From Microbacterium sp. SSM24 (GTDB lineage Bacteria; Actinomycetota; Actinomycetes; Actinomycetales; Microbacteriaceae): 64,000 bases of DNA. Below are positions 8,093 through 17,590 of this stretch, piece after piece (position 1 is the stretch's first letter; every line of letters begins with the position of its first letter). The translations under genes were made by a program, and so were the position numbers. The DNA is taken from positions 806,001-870,000 of the forward strand of contig NZ_JAPDNQ010000001.1 of assembly GCF_025989145.1 (NCBI RefSeq), in the 5' to 3' direction. Under the pieces are notes generated by a model, which was not told the origin of the DNA, made no database searches, and worked only from the letters and a program-made list of their open reading frames with translations.

Positions 8093-8692
8093 ATGCCCAA
8101 GGTGACGGAGGCCTACCGCGAGGCCCGGCGCGACGAGATCGCGCGAGCGGCTTTGCGATGCCTGGAGCGCAAGGGCGTCCACGACACCTCGATCGCCGAC
8201 ATCGTCGAGGAGTCAGGGCTGTCGACGGGCGCGATCTACTCGCACTTCACCAACAAGGCCGAGCTGGCCAAGTACATCGTCGGCCGCTACCTCATCGTGC
8301 GGATCGACGCGCTCGAGGCCGCAGGGCGCGCCGGTGTCGTTCAGCCCCCGCGGCAACTCCTCGCCGCGATGCTCGGCATCCTGACCGAGGACGGACTTCC
8401 CGCGCCCGTCATCGTCCAGTTCTGGGGCGAGGCGATGGCCGACCCCGAGATCCACGCCGCGATGACGAGTACGGCCGGCCGCCTGGGCGCCTCGCTCGCC
8501 GCCGCCGTCACCCCCTGGGTTCGCGAGAGGCTCGGAGACGAGGCATCCGACTCCGCCGTCGCTGAGCGCACCGCGCAGACGGCCCGCACCATCGCCTCAC
8601 TCGCGCAGGGGTACATCGCCAACACGGCGGTGTTCGGTCCGCGCGACGTCACGGAGTACGTCGAGTCGGTCGTCGACGCACTCGGCGACTGA
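8093..8692 (+). CDS. TetR-family regulator of the YhgE-like permease
   Basis: 199 residues. The N-terminal helix-turn-helix is clear ('TSIADIVEESGLSTGAIYSH', about residues 33-53); the C-terminal ligand domain is not assignable. The gene is divergent from the membrane permease and the operator region between them is only 68 bp. A TATTCT -10 box ends 6 nt before the ATG, so the mRNA is probably leaderless and self-repressed through the overlapping palindrome. The ligand is unknown. Confidence 0.88.
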   Translation: MPKVTEAYREARRDEIARAALRCLERKGVHDTSIADIVEESGLSTGAIYSHFTNKAELAKYIVGRYLIVRIDALEAAGRAGVVQPPRQLLAAMLGILTEDGLPAPVIVQFWGEAMADPEIHAAMTSTAGRLGASLAAAVTPWVRERLGDEASDSAVAERTAQTARTIASLAQGYIANTAVFGPRDVTEYVESVVDALGD

Positions 8693-8695
8693 GGC

Positions 8696-9433
8696 TCAGG
8701 CCTCGATCGCGCGACGCGGTCCTGCCGGACGCAGCCGCGGCGGGCGTACGTGCGAGCCGCCGCGGATCTCGCCGTGCAGGCGCTCCATGCGGTCGTCGAG
8801 CTCAGCGGCCGTGTCGGCGGCATCCTTGAGACTGTCGAGCAGCTCGGCCGGGACGTTGGTGTCGTACTTGTAGTAGATCTTGTGCTCGAGGCTGGCCCAG
8901 AAGTCCATCGCGATCGTGCGGAACTGCACCTCGACGGGAACGTCCACACGCCCGCTCGAGAGGAACACCGGCACCGACACGATCGCGTGCAGGCTCTTGT
9001 ATCCGTTCGGCTTCGGCTCGGCGATGTAGTCCTTCACGGCCAGCACTTCGATGTCGTCCTGCGCGGTCAGCAGGTCGAACAGCCGGTAGGCGTCGGCGAC
9101 GAAACTGCACGTGACCCGCACCCCGGCGATGTCGGTGACGCTCTGGCGGATCGACGCGAAGTCCGGCTCGATCCCCTTGCGCTGCACCTTCTCGACGAGG
9201 CTGTCCGGCGACTTCACGCGGCTCGACACGTGCTCGATCGGGTTGTAGTCGTGAACGAGCTGGAACTCGTCGCGCAGGATCCCGAGCTTCGTCTCGACCT
9301 CCTGCATGCCGAATCGGTACTCCATCAGGAACCGCTCGAACTCGTCCCGCAGCTCCCGCAATTCGGCCGCCGAGACCGTGATCGCCATATCGTCCGGACT
9401 CGCTGCGTGCGCCGAGGGCGCCGTGTTCGCCAT
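8696..9433 (-). CDS. Small alarmone synthetase (RelA/SpoT synthetase domain)
   Basis: 245 residues, synthetase domain only, without HD hydrolase, TGS or ACT domains. It should transfer pyrophosphate from ATP to GDP or GTP to make (p)ppGpp. Conserved signatures are 'DIAGVRVTCSF' (about residue 101), 'YKSLHAIV' with the stacking Tyr145, 'VEVQFRTIAMDFW' with Glu168, and 'EHKIYYKY' at about 183. Length fits RelQ/RelP-type enzymes. ATG at 9433 is chosen over 9451: TAGCGT lies 7 nt before it, with GTGGAG near. It converges with the TetR gene with a 3-nt gap. Confidence 0.9.
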   Translation of the reverse strand: MANTAPSAHAASPDDMAITVSAAELRELRDEFERFLMEYRFGMQEVETKLGILRDEFQLVHDYNPIEHVSSRVKSPDSLVEKVQRKGIEPDFASIRQSVTDIAGVRVTCSFVADAYRLFDLLTAQDDIEVLAVKDYIAEPKPNGYKSLHAIVSVPVFLSSGRVDVPVEVQFRTIAMDFWASLEHKIYYKYDTNVPAELLDSLKDAADTAAELDDRMERLHGEIRGGSHVRPPRLRPAGPRRAIEA

Positions 9434-9481
9434 GCGCTCCACGCTAGGCATGGTGCCTACGAGAGTGCTGTGAACGGGGCC

Positions 9482-10315
9482 TCATTCCTTCAGCGCATCG
9501 AGCGCCCGCTGCGCATCGGCCGCGGCTGTGCGGGCTCGGGATGCCGCGTTCCGCCGCTCGTCCTCGATGGCGGCGAGTGCGGACTCGGCGGTGGCGCGGT
9601 CGCCCTCGAGCCGCTCGAGATCGCGGCGCAGATCGTCGATGCGCTCGGACACGTGATCGACGCGCTCCTGGAGCTTCTGGTGCTTCGCGTCGATTCGTGC
9701 GAGCTCGCGCTCGGCCTCGTTCGCGGCCCGTTCCGCCTCGCGCGCCGCCTTCTCGGCCGCCTTGCGCGCGCGGCGCTCCGCGAGGTCGTCGGGCGCGGGA
9801 GCGGCCGCGACGCCCGGCAGCGAGCCGCCGACGGCATCCGCGAGATCGGACGGCTCGAACGTGCCGGCCTCGATCGCCGTGACGAGGCGCGCCGTCATGA
9901 CGGCGGCGGCGGCCGCGGCATCCATCACCGCGGCGTTGACCGTCTTCTCGACATCGTCTCGAGCCGCACCGCTGACCGCCACACCCGCGTCCTTCGCCAG
10001 GTCGACGGCCTGGGTCGCGAGGGCCGCGACGAGCTGGCGCCGCTGCCTGCCCAGGCGGGAGAGCTCGGCGGCATCGAGGTCGTCCTGCGCCTCGCGCAGC
10101 GCCGCCGACAGTTCGAGCGCGTCGGCGAGCTGCCCCTCGCGGGCGAGCAGGTTCACAGCCCACGCGGCCACGGTCGGCTTGCGCAGCGCCTTCACCTGCG
10201 CGGCGATCGATCGGTCGGCCATGCCCGCCTCGCGGTTGCGCGCGGCGGTGAACTCGGCGGGCGGGAGCGCATACAGCTCCGCCGCGATCGCGTCGAGATC
10301 GGAGCGGTCGGTCAC
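9482..10315 (-). CDS. Alanine-rich coiled-coil protein of unknown function
   Basis: 277 residues, no membrane segment. Residues 1-170 are Ala-rich helices ('RKPTVAAWAVNLLAREGQLA'), and about 175-275 form a long coiled coil with Glu/Arg/Ala heptads ('ERVDHVSERIDDLRRDLERL'). Function is not recognised; similar proteins are listed as hypothetical in Microbacteriaceae as far as I recall. GTG at 10315 is chosen because it begins the conserved-looking part, with CAGGAT 6 nt upstream. It is followed 48 nt later by the alarmone synthetase on the same strand. Confidence 0.78.
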   Translation of the reverse strand: MTDRSDLDAIAAELYALPPAEFTAARNREAGMADRSIAAQVKALRKPTVAAWAVNLLAREGQLADALELSAALREAQDDLDAAELSRLGRQRRQLVAALATQAVDLAKDAGVAVSGAARDDVEKTVNAAVMDAAAAAAVMTARLVTAIEAGTFEPSDLADAVGGSLPGVAAAPAPDDLAERRARKAAEKAAREAERAANEAERELARIDAKHQKLQERVDHVSERIDDLRRDLERLEGDRATAESALAAIEDERRNAASRARTAAADAQRALDALKE

Positions 10316-10357
10316 ACGCCCATCCTGTCCCACCGGTCGCGGTTGCGGCTGCCCGGT

Positions 10358-10453
10358 CGCATAACTCCTGCACTTCCGTGCGCGGGTGAGGCGTGTGGGC
10401 CGGAGTCGCGCGGCGAGAGCGCCCGGGACCTCGCGAAGTGCAGGAGTCATGCG
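10358..10453. repeat. Long inverted repeat, family D copy 1
   Basis: An 18/19-bp stem (CGCATAACTCCTGCACTTC at 10358-10376 with 10435-10453) encloses a 58-nt GC-rich loop. It fills the gap downstream of xylB. The same stem core, CGCATAACTCCTG, recurs at 23847-23952. Confidence 0.85.
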
Positions 10454-10490
10454 CCGCGATCGCGATCCGGATGCCGCGGCCCGGCCGGCC

Positions 10491-11795
10491 TCAGCCCACC
10501 AGCACCGACGCCGCCTGGCGTGCGGCGCCGAGCGCGACGTACTCGCCCGGGGCCGGCACCTCGACGTCGAGACCCAGGACGAGCGGCGCGATCGCGCGCA
10601 CCGCCTCGGACTGCGCGCCCCCGCCGATGAGCAGCGCCCTCTCGAGCGGAACCTCCAGTCCACGAAGCGCCTCGAGCCCGGCGGCGAGGCCCGAGAGCAT
10701 GCCCTCGACCGCGGCGCGCGCGAGGTTCTCGCGCGTCGTCGAGGCCAGCGTCATGCCGGTGAGCGCGGCCGTCGCATCCGGAAGATTCGGCGTGCGCTCG
10801 CCCTCGAAGTACGGCACCAGCGCCAGTCCGTCCGCTCCGGGCTCGGCCGTCAGCGCGAGCCGTGAGAGCTCGGCGTGGTCGACCCCGAGGAGGCCGGCGA
10901 CCGCGTCGAGCACGCGCGCGGCGTTGAGCGTCGCGACGAGCGGCAGGAACCGTCCCGTGCAGTCGGCGAACCCGGCGACGGTGCCGGTCGGGTCGATCGT
11001 GCGCTCGTCGCTCACCGCGAACACCGTGCCGCTCGTGCCGATGGAGACGACGACGTCGCCGGAGCCGGCGCCGAGCCCGAGGGCCGCACCGGCGTTGTCG
11101 CCGGCTCCGCCGCCGACGCGTCGGCCGTCGCCGTCGAGCACCCACTCGTGCGGGCCGAGGACGCGAGGGAGAACGGCGTCGCGACCGAGCGCCGCGATGA
11201 GGAGCTCTCGGTCGTAGCCGCCGGTCGCGGGGTCCCAGTATCCGGTGCCCGAGGCATCCGACCGGTCCGTCACGAGCTCGTCGAGCACGGGACCTCTCGG
11301 CGACTGATCTGCCGGCCCGAAGCCGCGCAGGCGCCACGTGAGCCAGTCGTGCGGCAGAGCGACGGCCGCGACGCGCGCGGCGTTCTCGGGCTCGGCATCC
11401 CGCAGCCAGCGCAGTTTCGTGATGGTGAAGGAGGCGACCGGCACCAGGCCGGTGCGCTGAGCCAGCGCGTCTGCTCCGAACTCGGCGATCAGGTCGGCCG
11501 CGGCGCCGGCCGAGCGAGTGTCGTTCCACAGCAGGGCGTCGCGGATGACCCGGCCCTCGGCGTCGAGCACGACCATGCCGTGCTGCTGTCCGCCGATGGC
11601 CCACGCCTCGACGTCAGCGAGCCCGCCTGCCGCGTCGACGGCAGCCCGCAGGGCGCTCCACCACGCCTCGGGGTCGACCGAGGATCCGGCCGGGTGCGAC
11701 GCCCGCCCCTCTCGTGCGACGGCGCCGGAGGCGGCATCCGTCACGACGACCTTGCACGACTGCGTCGACGAATCGACTCCCATGACGAGGCTCAT
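10491..11795 (-). CDS. xylB: Xylulokinase
   Basis: 434 residues, FGGY carbohydrate kinase family. It phosphorylates D-xylulose to xylulose 5-phosphate for the pentose phosphate pathway. The N-terminal nucleotide-binding signature '[16 protein letters not shown]', substrate loop '[12 protein letters not shown]', '[11 protein letters not shown]' and C-terminal '[13 protein letters not shown]' are all present. It is somewhat shorter than Escherichia coli XylB. AAGGAG precedes the ATG by 6 nt. It lies downstream of xylA on the same strand, with hairpin B1 between them, so the pair may be one operon with partial termination or two transcripts. Confidence 0.93.
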   Translation of the reverse strand: MSLVMGVDSSTQSCKVVVTDAASGAVAREGRASHPAGSSVDPEAWWSALRAAVDAAGGLADVEAWAIGGQQHGMVVLDAEGRVIRDALLWNDTRSAGAAADLIAEFGADALAQRTGLVPVASFTITKLRWLRDAEPENAARVAAVALPHDWLTWRLRGFGPADQSPRGPVLDELVTDRSDASGTGYWDPATGGYDRELLIAALGRDAVLPRVLGPHEWVLDGDGRRVGGGAGDNAGAALGLGAGSGDVVVSIGTSGTVFAVSDERTIDPTGTVAGFADCTGRFLPLVATLNAARVLDAVAGLLGVDHAELSRLALTAEPGADGLALVPYFEGERTPNLPDATAALTGMTLASTTRENLARAAVEGMLSGLAAGLEALRGLEVPLERALLIGGGAQSEAVRAIAPLVLGLDVEVPAPGEYVALGAARQAASVLVG

Positions 11796-11823
11796 GTGCG
11801 CTCCTTCACGCGATAGATCAGAC

Positions 11824-11880
11824 CGAGTCGCCAAGACACGCCGGCCGCGTGCGCGAGCAACGACGTGTCTTGGCGACTCG
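11824..11880. repeat. Long inverted repeat, family B copy 1
   Basis: A perfect 17-bp stem CGAGTCGCCAAGACACG (11824-11840) pairs with 11864-11880 across a 23-nt loop. It lies between xylA and xylB, where it could attenuate xylB transcription. Related copies are at 29148 and 53534, with a half copy at 14297. Confidence 0.87.
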
Positions 11881-11887
11881 ATGCGGG

Positions 11888-13075
11888 TCAGCGAGCGCCG
11901 AGCAGGTGCTCGGTCGCGAGCTGCTGCAGCCGCACGAAGCCGCCGCCCTTGCCGCCGAGGTACACGTCGGTGTCGAAGTCCTCGTAGGCCGAGCGGTCGG
12001 CGAGGAAGTCGTCGTACGACTCGCCCGGGTTCAGCGTCGGGGTGGAGAGCTCGTCGACCTTCGCGGCGGCGAGCGCCTCCTGCACCTCGGGGTCGGCGCG
12101 GAATGCCGCGGCACGCTCCTTGAGCAGCAGGTAGGTGCGCATGTTCGCGGCGGCCGACTCCCACACGCCCACCTCGTCCTCGGTGCGCGAGGGCTTGTAG
12201 TCGAAGTGGCGCGGTCCGTCGTACGCCGGCACGCCCCCGGGCCCGCCGTTCTCGAGCAGGTCGACGAGCGCGAACGCGTTGTGCAGGTCGCCGTGACCGA
12301 ACACGAGGTCCTGGTCGTACTTGATCCCGCGCTGGCCGTTGAGGTCGATGTGGAAGAGCTTGCCGTGGAACAGCGCCTGCGCGATGCCGGCGGCGAAGTT
12401 GAGTCCGGCCATCTGCTCGTGGCCGACCTCCGGGTTGAGGCCGACGAGCTCAGGACGCTCGAGCGAGTCGATGAAGGCGATCGCGTGGCCGAGCGTCGGC
12501 AGCAGGATGTCGCCGCGGGGCTCGTTGGGCTTCGGCTCGATCGCGAAGCGGATGTCGTAGCCCTTGTCGGTGACGTAGTCGCCGAGCAGGTTCACGGCCT
12601 CGCGGTAGCGCTCGAGCGCCTGGCGGATGTCCTTGGCCGAGTCGTACTCGGCGCCCTCGCGCCCGCCCCACATGACGAAGGTCTTCGCGCCGAGCTCGGC
12701 GCCGAGGTCGAGCTGGCGGAAGACCTTGCGCAGCGCGAAACGGCGCACGTCGCGGTCGTTCGCGGTGAAGCCGCCGTCCTTGAACACGGGCGCCGAGAAG
12801 AGGTTGGTGGTGACCATCGGCACGATCAGGCCGGTGTCGGCGAGTGCGCCCTTGAGGCGGTCGATCTGGTTCTGACGCTCGGCCTCGGTCGATCCGAAGG
12901 CGAACAGGTCGTCGTCGTGGAACGTGAGGCCGTAGGCGCCGAGCTCGGCGAGCTTCTCCACGACGTGGACGACGTCGAGGGCGTGGCGGGTGGGGCCTCC
13001 GAACGGGTCGGTGCCGTTGTAGCCGACAGTCCAGAGACCGAACGAGAACTTGTCGTCGCGAGTGGGGGTGGGCAT
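11888..13075 (-). CDS. xylA: Xylose isomerase (class I)
   Basis: 395 residues, matching actinobacterial class I xylose isomerases (about 385-395). It converts D-xylose to D-xylulose in a TIM barrel with two metal ions. Visible active-site residues are His53 ('LTFHDDDLF'), Trp136 ('MWGGREG'), Glu180 and Lys182 ('[13 protein letters not shown]'), and Glu216/His219 ('LNPEVGHEQ'). AGGAGCG precedes the ATG at 13075; an upstream in-frame start at 13102 is weaker. It is divergent from a LacI-type regulator with an intervening palindrome, which suggests xylose-responsive repression. Confidence 0.97.
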   Translation of the reverse strand: MPTPTRDDKFSFGLWTVGYNGTDPFGGPTRHALDVVHVVEKLAELGAYGLTFHDDDLFAFGSTEAERQNQIDRLKGALADTGLIVPMVTTNLFSAPVFKDGGFTANDRDVRRFALRKVFRQLDLGAELGAKTFVMWGGREGAEYDSAKDIRQALERYREAVNLLGDYVTDKGYDIRFAIEPKPNEPRGDILLPTLGHAIAFIDSLERPELVGLNPEVGHEQMAGLNFAAGIAQALFHGKLFHIDLNGQRGIKYDQDLVFGHGDLHNAFALVDLLENGGPGGVPAYDGPRHFDYKPSRTEDEVGVWESAAANMRTYLLLKERAAAFRADPEVQEALAAAKVDELSTPTLNPGESYDDFLADRSAYEDFDTDVYLGGKGGGFVRLQQLATEHLLGAR

Positions 13076-13105
13076 GACGCTCCTGGGTTCGACGGTGAAC
13101 AAAAT

Positions 13106-13120
13106 GTTGTTGAAGACAAC
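13106..13120. promoter_or_regulatory. Palindrome upstream of xylA
   Basis: GTTGT-TGAAG-ACAAC is a 15-bp inverted repeat 31 nt upstream of the xylA start, in the shared gap with the LacI-type gene. It is a candidate operator for that regulator. Confidence 0.5.
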
Positions 13121-13221
13121 CTATACGAGATCGGATGCCGCGTCCAGCGTCGGTCGTGCGGTCGACCGGTGGCGAGAGATCCTGTCGCGCGTCCGATACT
13201 TTCGAGCGTTAGCATCGACCC

Positions 13222-14229
13222 ATGTCGGACACTCCTCGCGTCACGCTGGCCGAGATCGCCGCCGAAGCCGGCGTCTCCCTCGCGACGATGTCGAAGGTGC
13301 TCAACGGTCGCACCGACGTCGCCCCCGCCACGCGCGCCCGGCTCGAGGAGCATCTCAACCGCCACGGCTATCGGCGCCGCACCGCCGCCCAGCGCAGCGA
13401 GGTCGTCGAGCTGGTCTTCCACGAGCTCGAGGCGAGCTGGTCCATGGAGGTCATCGAGGGCGTGGAGGAGGTCGCGCACGCGGCGGGCCTCTCCGTCGTG
13501 CTGACGGTGAGCGGCGACCGGCACGCGCCGTCGTCCGACTGGATCGACGGCGTCCTCCGCCGCCGTCCCGTGGGCGTCGTCCTCGTGTTCTCCGACCTCG
13601 AAGCCGGATACCGCGAGAAGCTGCGGTCACGCGGCATCCCGTTCGTGATCGTCGACCCGGCGGGCGACCCGTCGCCCGACGTGCCCTCGGTGGGATCGGC
13701 GAACTGGTCGGGCGGCCTCATGGCGACACGCCACCTCATCGAGCTCGGCCATCGCCGCATCGCCGCGATCACCGGCCCCGAGGACATGATGTGCTCGCTC
13801 GCCCGCGTCGACGGCTACCGCTCCGCGATGAACGCGGCCGGGCTCCCCATCGACCCCGGGCTGATCCGGTTCGGCGATTTCCATCCGGGCGGCGGCGAGC
13901 GCCACGCGCGGGAGCTGCTGGAACTGGCGGACCCCCCGACGGCGTTCTTCGCGGGCAGCGACCTGCAGGCGCTCGGCGTGATCGCGGCGGGATCGGCCGC
14001 AGGACTCAGCGTGCCGGACGACCTCTCGGTCGTCGGTTACGACGACATCGCGCTCGCGCGGTGGATGAGCCCGCAGCTGACCACCGTGCACCAGCCGCTG
14101 CGCCGCATGGGCGAGGAGGCGACGCGACTCGCGCTGCGCCTCGCCGACGGCGCGACGGTCGACACCCTCCGGATGGATCTCGCGACGCACCTGGTCGTGC
14201 GCGGCAGCACGGCGCCCTTCGCGCCCTGA
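13222..14229 (+). CDS. LacI-family regulator, probably of xylA/xylB
   Basis: 335 residues. The LacI helix-turn-helix is at the N-terminus ('TLAEIAAEAGVSLATMSKVL', about residues 8-27), followed by a periplasmic-binding-protein-like effector domain ('RHLIELGHRRIAAITGPEDM'). It is divergent from xylA, so it is the likely local repressor, relieved by xylose or a related sugar. TAGCAT ends 6 nt before the ATG, which points to a leaderless mRNA. The exact sugar is inferred from context only. Confidence 0.88.
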   Translation: MSDTPRVTLAEIAAEAGVSLATMSKVLNGRTDVAPATRARLEEHLNRHGYRRRTAAQRSEVVELVFHELEASWSMEVIEGVEEVAHAAGLSVVLTVSGDRHAPSSDWIDGVLRRRPVGVVLVFSDLEAGYREKLRSRGIPFVIVDPAGDPSPDVPSVGSANWSGGLMATRHLIELGHRRIAAITGPEDMMCSLARVDGYRSAMNAAGLPIDPGLIRFGDFHPGGGERHARELLELADPPTAFFAGSDLQALGVIAAGSAAGLSVPDDLSVVGYDDIALARWMSPQLTTVHQPLRRMGEEATRLALRLADGATVDTLRMDLATHLVVRGSTAPFAP

Positions 14230-14255
14230 GCCCCGGTCGCGGCCGTGCCGCGTCA

Positions 14256-14335
14256 CACGAATGGCGGGTCAGGCGGCGCCGGACCGACCATTCGTGAGAC
14301 ACGCTCCGCCCGCACCGGCGTGTCTTGGCGACTCG
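14256..14335. repeat. Composite hairpins: unique stem plus half of family B
   Basis: Two hairpins abut in a convergent gap. The first has stem CACGAATGG/CCATTCGTG (14256-14264, 14288-14296). The second has AGACACG/CGTGTCT (14297-14303, 14319-14325), followed by the rest of the right arm of family B (TGGCGACTCG, to 14335). The left arm of family B is truncated at the junction. It may terminate both flanking genes. Confidence 0.7.
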
Positions 14336-14337
14336 AG

Positions 14338-16701
14338 TCAGTGGTCGGGCGTCACCTCGACCGCCGCGTGCAGGGCGCGGGTGTGGTCGACGTATCGCGG
14401 GGCGCCGGTGATCCGGACCGACCGGGTCGCGACGATCTCTCCGCTGGACCGGCCGAACCCGAGCACGATCTCGCCCGGCTCGACCACCCGTCGCCCGTCC
14501 TGGCCGGTGAACGCCGCAAGGTCGGCCGGAACCTCGAACGACACCCGGACCCGCTCCCCCGCCGCCAGCGGCACGCGCGTGTAGCCGATGAGGCGCTGCA
14601 CGGGCCGCACGGTCGACGCGACGGGGTCGTGCAGGTAGAGCTGCACCACCTCGACCCCGGCGCGATCGCCCGCGTTGCCGACGTGGATCGACACCGCGAC
14701 CGATCCGTCCGGCGCCATCGACGACGCCGAGGATGCGGCATCCGACCACACTGCCGGCGCGTAGCCGAGACCGTGGCCGAACGGGAACGCCGGGGAGGGA
14801 TCGATGCTCGACACCTCGGTGCGGCGCGCGAGCGTCGCCGCGAGGTACGTCGACGGCTGCGCGCCGGGGTCGCGCGGGATGCTGACGGGGAGCCGCCCGC
14901 TGGGATTCACCCGCCCGCTCAGCACACCCGCGATCGCGCCGGTTCCCTCTTCGCCCGCGAAGAACGTCTGCACGATCGCCGCGGCGCGCTCGGGCGCGTC
15001 GCCGAGGGCGTACGGACGCCCGGCGAGCAGCGTCACGACGGTCGGCACCCCGGTGGCGAGGATCTCGTCCAGCAGCCGCTGCTGCGCACCCGGGAGCGTG
15101 AGGTCGGCGACGTCGCAGCCTTCGCCGCTCGTGCCCCGCCCGAAGAGCCCGGCTCGATCGCCGAGCGCGAGGACGACGAGGTCGGCTTCGGATGCCGCGT
15201 CCCGCGCAGCCGCGAAGCCGTCGGTCTCGCCGCCGTCGATCGAGGTGCCCGCCGCCCAGACGATCTCGGCGTGCGGGAACTCCGCGGCGACGGCCTCCCG
15301 CAGCGTCGGAAGGTCGATCCCGACGGGGAGTTCCGGATGCCGCACCCCGACGTGGGCGGGGAACGAGTAGCAGCCCAGCACGGCGAAGGGATCGACCGCG
15401 GTCGGGCCGATCACCGCGATCCGCGCGGCGTGCGCGATCGGGAGCAGCCCGTCGTTCTTCACGAGGACGACGGCCTCCTCCGCGATGCGCCGGGCCAGCG
15501 CGCGGTTGGCCGGAGGATCGAGATCGACGAGCCCGCGGACGTCGTCGGCGGCGGCATCCGGGACCGCGGCGAGGGCCTCCGGGACCGGCGTCCACGACGG
15601 GTCGAGCATTCCGAGCGCCGCCTTCTGGAGCAGGACCCGCCGGAGGGCCCGATCGACCAGGGCCGGGTCGACGCGGCCGTCCTCGACCGCCGCGACGAGG
15701 TCGGGCCCGAAGGTCTTCACGGTCGGGAGCTCGACGTCGATGCCCGCCGCGAGGGCGGCGGCGGCGGCATCCGTCCACCCCTCGCTGTGCCCGTGCAGCT
15801 GCGACAGGAAGGCGATCGAGAAGTAGTCGGCGACGACGGTGCCGTCGAAGCCCCAGGTGTCGCGCAGAAGTCCCGTGAGCAGCGAGGCGTCCGCGGCGGT
15901 GGGCACCCCGTCGAGATCGGTGTACGAGTTCATCACCGAGCGCACGCCGCTCTCGCGCAGCGCCATCTCGAAGGGCGGGAGCAGCACGTCCGCCAGCTCG
16001 CGGGGTCCGACCGACACGGGCGCCAGGTTCCGTCCCGCTCGCGACGCCGAATAGCCGACGAAATGCTTGAGCGTCGCGATCACGCCGGCCCGCTCGATCC
16101 CCTGGATGTACGCGGTCGCGACCGTGCCGACGAGGTACGGATCCTCGCCGATCGTCTCCTCGACGCGCCCCCAGCGGGCGTCGCGCACGACATCGAGCAC
16201 CGGCGCGAGGCCCTGGTGCACGCCGACCGAGCGCAGGTCGGCGCCGATTCTCGCACCGAGTTCGCGCACGAGATCGGGGTCGAAGGTCGCGCCCCAGCTC
16301 AGGGGGACGGGGTACGCCGTCGCGCCCCACGTCGCGAAGCCCGCGAGGCACTCCTCGTGGGCGACCGCGGGGATCCCGAACCGGTTCGCCGCCATGATGC
16401 GCTGCTGCGCGCGCATGAGCGACAGCGCCCCCACGGCGGGGTCCACCGGCGCCGTGCCGAACGGACGCGTGAGCTGGCCGAGGCCCGCGGGAAGGATCGC
16501 TTCGAGATCGATGTCGTCCGACAGGTCGTGCTGGTGCGGAGCGACGTCTTCGCCGTCGTCGGATGCCCCGACCCACACCCCGTAGAGCTGCGCGATCTTC
16601 TCGGCGACGGTCATCGCACCGATGAGCGCATCGACGCGCTCCGCGAGGGGGCGCGCGGTGTCGCGCCACGCGGCATCGACCTGGACGTCGTTCAGCGTCA
16701 T
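14338..16701 (-). CDS. Glycoside hydrolase family 3 (probable beta-xylosidase/beta-glucosidase)
   Basis: 787 residues with the GH3 N-terminal TIM barrel, alpha/beta sandwich and C-terminal FnIII-like domain. The nucleophile is Asp292 in 'VVADYFSIA'; the substrate pocket Lys-His is at 212-213 ('TLKHFVGY'), and 'GIPAVAHEECLAG' is typical of the family. No signal peptide is visible, so it acts on imported oligosaccharides in the cytoplasm. The ATG overlaps the stop of the upstream permease by 4 nt. Its place beside xylA/xylB and a sugar importer favours xylo-oligosaccharides as substrate, but GH3 specificity cannot be read from sequence alone. Confidence 0.92.
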   Translation of the reverse strand: MTLNDVQVDAAWRDTARPLAERVDALIGAMTVAEKIAQLYGVWVGASDDGEDVAPHQHDLSDDIDLEAILPAGLGQLTRPFGTAPVDPAVGALSLMRAQQRIMAANRFGIPAVAHEECLAGFATWGATAYPVPLSWGATFDPDLVRELGARIGADLRSVGVHQGLAPVLDVVRDARWGRVEETIGEDPYLVGTVATAYIQGIERAGVIATLKHFVGYSASRAGRNLAPVSVGPRELADVLLPPFEMALRESGVRSVMNSYTDLDGVPTAADASLLTGLLRDTWGFDGTVVADYFSIAFLSQLHGHSEGWTDAAAAALAAGIDVELPTVKTFGPDLVAAVEDGRVDPALVDRALRRVLLQKAALGMLDPSWTPVPEALAAVPDAAADDVRGLVDLDPPANRALARRIAEEAVVLVKNDGLLPIAHAARIAVIGPTAVDPFAVLGCYSFPAHVGVRHPELPVGIDLPTLREAVAAEFPHAEIVWAAGTSIDGGETDGFAAARDAASEADLVVLALGDRAGLFGRGTSGEGCDVADLTLPGAQQRLLDEILATGVPTVVTLLAGRPYALGDAPERAAAIVQTFFAGEEGTGAIAGVLSGRVNPSGRLPVSIPRDPGAQPSTYLAATLARRTEVSSIDPSPAFPFGHGLGYAPAVWSDAASSASSMAPDGSVAVSIHVGNAGDRAGVEVVQLYLHDPVASTVRPVQRLIGYTRVPLAAGERVRVSFEVPADLAAFTGQDGRRVVEPGEIVLGFGRSSGEIVATRSVRITGAPRYVDHTRALHAAVEVTPDH

Positions 16702-17588
16702 CCCTTCACCGCCCCGGTGAGGCCGCCGACGATCTGCTTCTGCATCGCGAGGAAGAAGATCAGCGCGGGGATCATCGCGAGCGACGTGTAGGCGAGCACG
16801 GCTCCGGTGTCCTGCGAGTACTGCGACGAGAACTGGGTCACGCCGAGCGGCAGCGGCCAGAGCTCCTGCGGGAGCGTGCCGGTGCTGATCACGAGGAGGG
16901 GCAGCAGGTAGCCGTTCCAGCTGCCGACGAACGCCAGGATGCCGACGGTCACGAGACCGGGCCGCGACAGCGGCAGCAGGATGCGCCAGAAGAAGCCGAG
17001 ACGCGTTGCGCCGTCGATGACGGCGGCCTCCTCGAGCTCGTCCGGGATCGCGCGCAGGAAGGGCACGAGGATGATGATCGTCGTCGGCAGCGCGAAGGCG
17101 ATCCCCGGGATGATCACGCCGAGATAGGTGCCGTGAAGGCCCATCGTGCGCAGCAGCAGCGTGAGCGGCAGGGCGGCCACCGTCAGCGGGAACATCAGTC
17201 CCGCCGCGAACAGCGTGTAGAGGCCCTCGCGCCCGCGGAACGAGTATCGGGCGAGGACGAACGCCGCCATGATCCCCGCGATGACGACGCCGGCCGTCGT
17301 GGCGAAGGCGAGGACGCCGCTCGCGAACACGTTGCCCCAGAACCGCGGCGCCGACAGCACGGTGAGCCAGTTCTGCATCGTCCATGGATCGGGCATCCCC
17401 GCCGGGTGCGCGTTGAGGTCGGCCGTGGTGCGGAAGCCCCCGATGAAGACGTAGAGCACCGGCCCGACGGCGACGGCGGCGATGACGAGGGCGATCAGGT
17501 AGACGAACGGCTGACCCCAGTCGAAGCGGCGGCCGGCGGGCTCGGCCGCGCGCGGCATCCCGGTGACGAGAGTGGTGGTGGCGGTCAT
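16698..17588 (-). CDS. Carbohydrate ABC transporter permease (MalG type)
   Basis: 296 residues with six membrane helices. The EAA loop that contacts the ATPase is 'EEAAVIDGATRLGFFWRILL' (about 200-219). It belongs to the CUT1 family and should form a heterodimer with the permease encoded just upstream. The ATG at 17588 is preceded by a short hydrophilic N-terminus. No ATPase gene is in the operon; CUT1 systems of actinobacteria commonly share a MsiK-type ATPase encoded elsewhere. Confidence 0.92.
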   Translation of the reverse strand: MTATTTLVTGMPRAAEPAGRRFDWGQPFVYLIALVIAAVAVGPVLYVFIGGFRTTADLNAHPAGMPDPWTMQNWLTVLSAPRFWGNVFASGVLAFATTAGVVIAGIMAAFVLARYSFRGREGLYTLFAAGLMFPLTVAALPLTLLLRTMGLHGTYLGVIIPGIAFALPTTIIILVPFLRAIPDELEEAAVIDGATRLGFFWRILLPLSRPGLVTVGILAFVGSWNGYLLPLLVISTGTLPQELWPLPLGVTQFSSQYSQDTGAVLAYTSLAMIPALIFFLAMQKQIVGGLTGAVKG

Positions 17589-17590
17589 GG

